From contig CM036759.1 in assembly GCA_020796225.1 (NCBI GenBank), forward strand, positions 63,768,590-63,832,589: a stretch of DNA of 64,000 bases, read 5' to 3'. Of this stretch, positions 57,801 to 60,800 are shown one piece after another. Position numbers and translations under genes: made by a program. A model generated the notes under the pieces. That model made no database searches, was not told the origin of the DNA, and was given only the letters and a program-made list of their open reading frames with translations. The DNA comes from Arion vulgaris. Lineage: Eukaryota > Mollusca > Gastropoda > Stylommatophora > Arionidae. Position 1 is the stretch's first letter, and each line of letters begins with the position of its first letter.

Positions 57801-60800
57801 TCTGGCCTATGAGAGTGAGAAATTCTGGAGAACTGTTGGGGTGGCAAAGTTCTGCTCAGGACAAGCTATTTGATGATGAAACAAGAGCTTGTTTATCTCC
57901 ACATACACAAGAGTTTGTTTATCTTCACATACACAAGAGCTTGTTTATCTCCACATACACAAGAGTTTGTTTATCTTCACATACACAAGAGCTTGTTTAT
58001 CTCCACATACACAAGAGTTTGTTTATCTTCACATACACAAGAGTTTGTTTATCTTCACATACACAAAAGTTTGTTTATCTCCACATACACAAAAGTTTGT
58101 TTATCTTCACATACACAAAAGTTTGTTTATCTTCACATATACAAGACCTTGTCCTAACCAGAGACAAACTTTAGTAATGTTTGTTTGCTGTCATTCTAAT
58201 CAACCAAGCCAATCTCTCTTTGTGATCATCTTTGTTGTGTGCGTCAAGAATGTGAGTATGTTGCACCCCTGTTAAGCCCCTATGGCATGTAGATCAGGCA
58301 CATTCGATTTTTGTCCAAAGTGTATGCATATTATCCAATATGACAAATTTGTAGAAATGGATAACTGTAAAATGTTATAAATAGAAAAACCTCACTTTAA
58401 AGTACCATATCTGGAGTTATACTGTAGCATGATATCAGATCTGATTGGTTACAAGAAGATCATCATAACTGACTCATGCCACTCTAATGCTGTGGTTCTC
58501 ACCTGGGATACTTTCTTGCTATACCACGCATACAATGATTGTACATGGTCAGCTTTGCCACGCTGTTGGGTATCTAAGAGATGATGATATTCAGCATCTA
58601 GAGCTTGAAGATGGTGACTGATCGGAGCCGATGGATCCACTCCTTTAAGTTTACATATAGCAAACACTTCTTCTTCTTTTGAGCTCTCCTTTGCTCGTAG
58701 GTTCAGTGATGGTGCTTCCTGTTTCTCCTAAAATAATAAATTGAAAACAAGATTTTAAAATATTTTGATAAGTGTAAATTTGTGATGTCTGTACAGACTT
58801 CATTCGGGAACATATAAATGGAACACACTATATGACACAAAACGTCTTCTTTCGTGTTTGTTCTCATAATCCCACAGGATGGAGTCCGGAGAGCGGAATG
58901 CGCTGTATCGCAGTTTTCAGTGTGAGCTGTGGTATTTGCACCTATTGATCCAACACATCCAATTCCAGCATAGCTTTTTGGGTACTGGGTTAGCTTCTCT
59001 CTCTTTGATCTCCACAAACTTAGTCAGGCTTCTTGGTAGTTGTCTGTTTCCGAGGCCGCCACAGGATGCAGAGTGGAGTCTTGGTCAGCTTTGCTCTTGC
59101 GCTAACCCTGATGCTAGCAGTCAGTCATGAGTCACTGACTGCTACAAGTCCATGCAGCTTGTGTGTAGTCCCGAAGGAGGTGGATCGTTTTGCCTCATAT
59201 GACACAGAACTTACAAAAGCATGCACATACCATTACAAGGTATTGGGTCAAAGGGCTTATGTGCTGTTGGATGACTGACGAAGAAAAAGTACAGGCCTTT
59301 TGTTATTAACCAGACAAATGTATTGTATTTCATTTCTCTCGTACTGTTATATGCTACATATGGCCTGCAAGCAATTTCACCATACATGTTTGTATTGATA
59401 CAATATTGGAACTGAAAATTTGTAAATTAGTTTAACTCCTTGTGAACCAAACACCACACTAAGTGGCATTTTTTATAGTTAAAAACAAATGCTCTGGTCC
59501 CCTAAGAGTTAAAACTACATATAACTAAGACAAGTGTACACATATAAAATCTATATTCAACAAATGTGTGAGATCATCAGTAACTACAGCATTTTGTAAA
59601 CTGACCGCCCATGTGGTGCCGTAGCCCACAAAGAAAGCAAAGAATAGTAACACTGCAACCTACAAAGGATCTCGTAAGAGGCAATTTATGTAGGACCTAG
59701 GGAAGCTACCCTAGTAAATAAAAAGCATTGCAAAAGCAAAAAAAGATGTGCTGGCCTATTTGTAGGCGCATAACTGGCACAGCGTACAATTTTTCTTAGG
59801 CTCAGGTCACATACAAATCGCACAGAGTGGTTAACAAGTGGTCGATATGGAGCATTCGAAGAACCAAGAATTAAACTGACAATTTATAAATCAACAAATA
59901 ATAAATTGACAACTCTAAGTCAACAACTGGTAAATCAACTCATATGTTGACAGCTGAAAAGTCATGATATATATAAGTAACATGCTACGTTTTTAATTTT
60001 CCAATCTCTGATATGACTAAGAACTCGATCTCACCTACACTGAAATCAGGGGTCTCTGGACAAATATCATGATTGCTCCATGAGGGAGCGAATCAAGCAC
60101 ATTTCTAATAAGAGGCGAGCACCTAACCTCTACGCCACAGAGATCTCTAAAGCTGAACTGGAGATTTTATAAATGACATCACTGACCCTCACTGGTGCTA
60201 TGCAGTTTGTGCACTGCTGCTGAGATCTTTCTGTGTAAGCAAGAGATCGGAGCACACATAGTTACTCACCGAAGTGCAATGAAGTTGGTTCTATCAATCA
60301 AACAATTAAATAGCATGCCGACGTAAACTAGAGATCAGACTACAGAAGGGGTCAAAGGCTCATGGCGGCAACATGTGCCAGGGTTAGCGAAGGAGCGCGC
60401 TAATCAAGACCCTGCCCCCTACCTCCACATGGTGACCCTGGAAACAGATCTTGGTTCCAGTCTGGCTAATGGGGGCAGGGATCGGGGAGAACTACTGGTA
60501 GTGGTAGCAGTGCAAGTACGAAAAGCAATGCAGGTCCATATGAACAAAATGCACAAATCTCCTGGCCGATGTACAACAAACTATTGCCCAAGTTCCCAAA
60601 CAAAAAGAAACAGCAGCGAAACATCTCTGATAGAATCCCTACTCCCCCAAAGTAAGGGCCGAACACAAATTGCCATCTCCGGAGCATGAGACTCCATACA
60701 CAAGCTCAATGTGTAAGTCAAAGGTCCCGCCACAAATTACCAATTTCTCTGTCGATGGGGAGATTAGTAAACATGAAAGGATGAGAGGTGCATCCAGTGA

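Noticed and set aside
58879..59278. Overlapping + strand ORFs as a small gene
   Set aside because: No splice or family evidence; lies in an intron of the TPR gene on the opposite strand.
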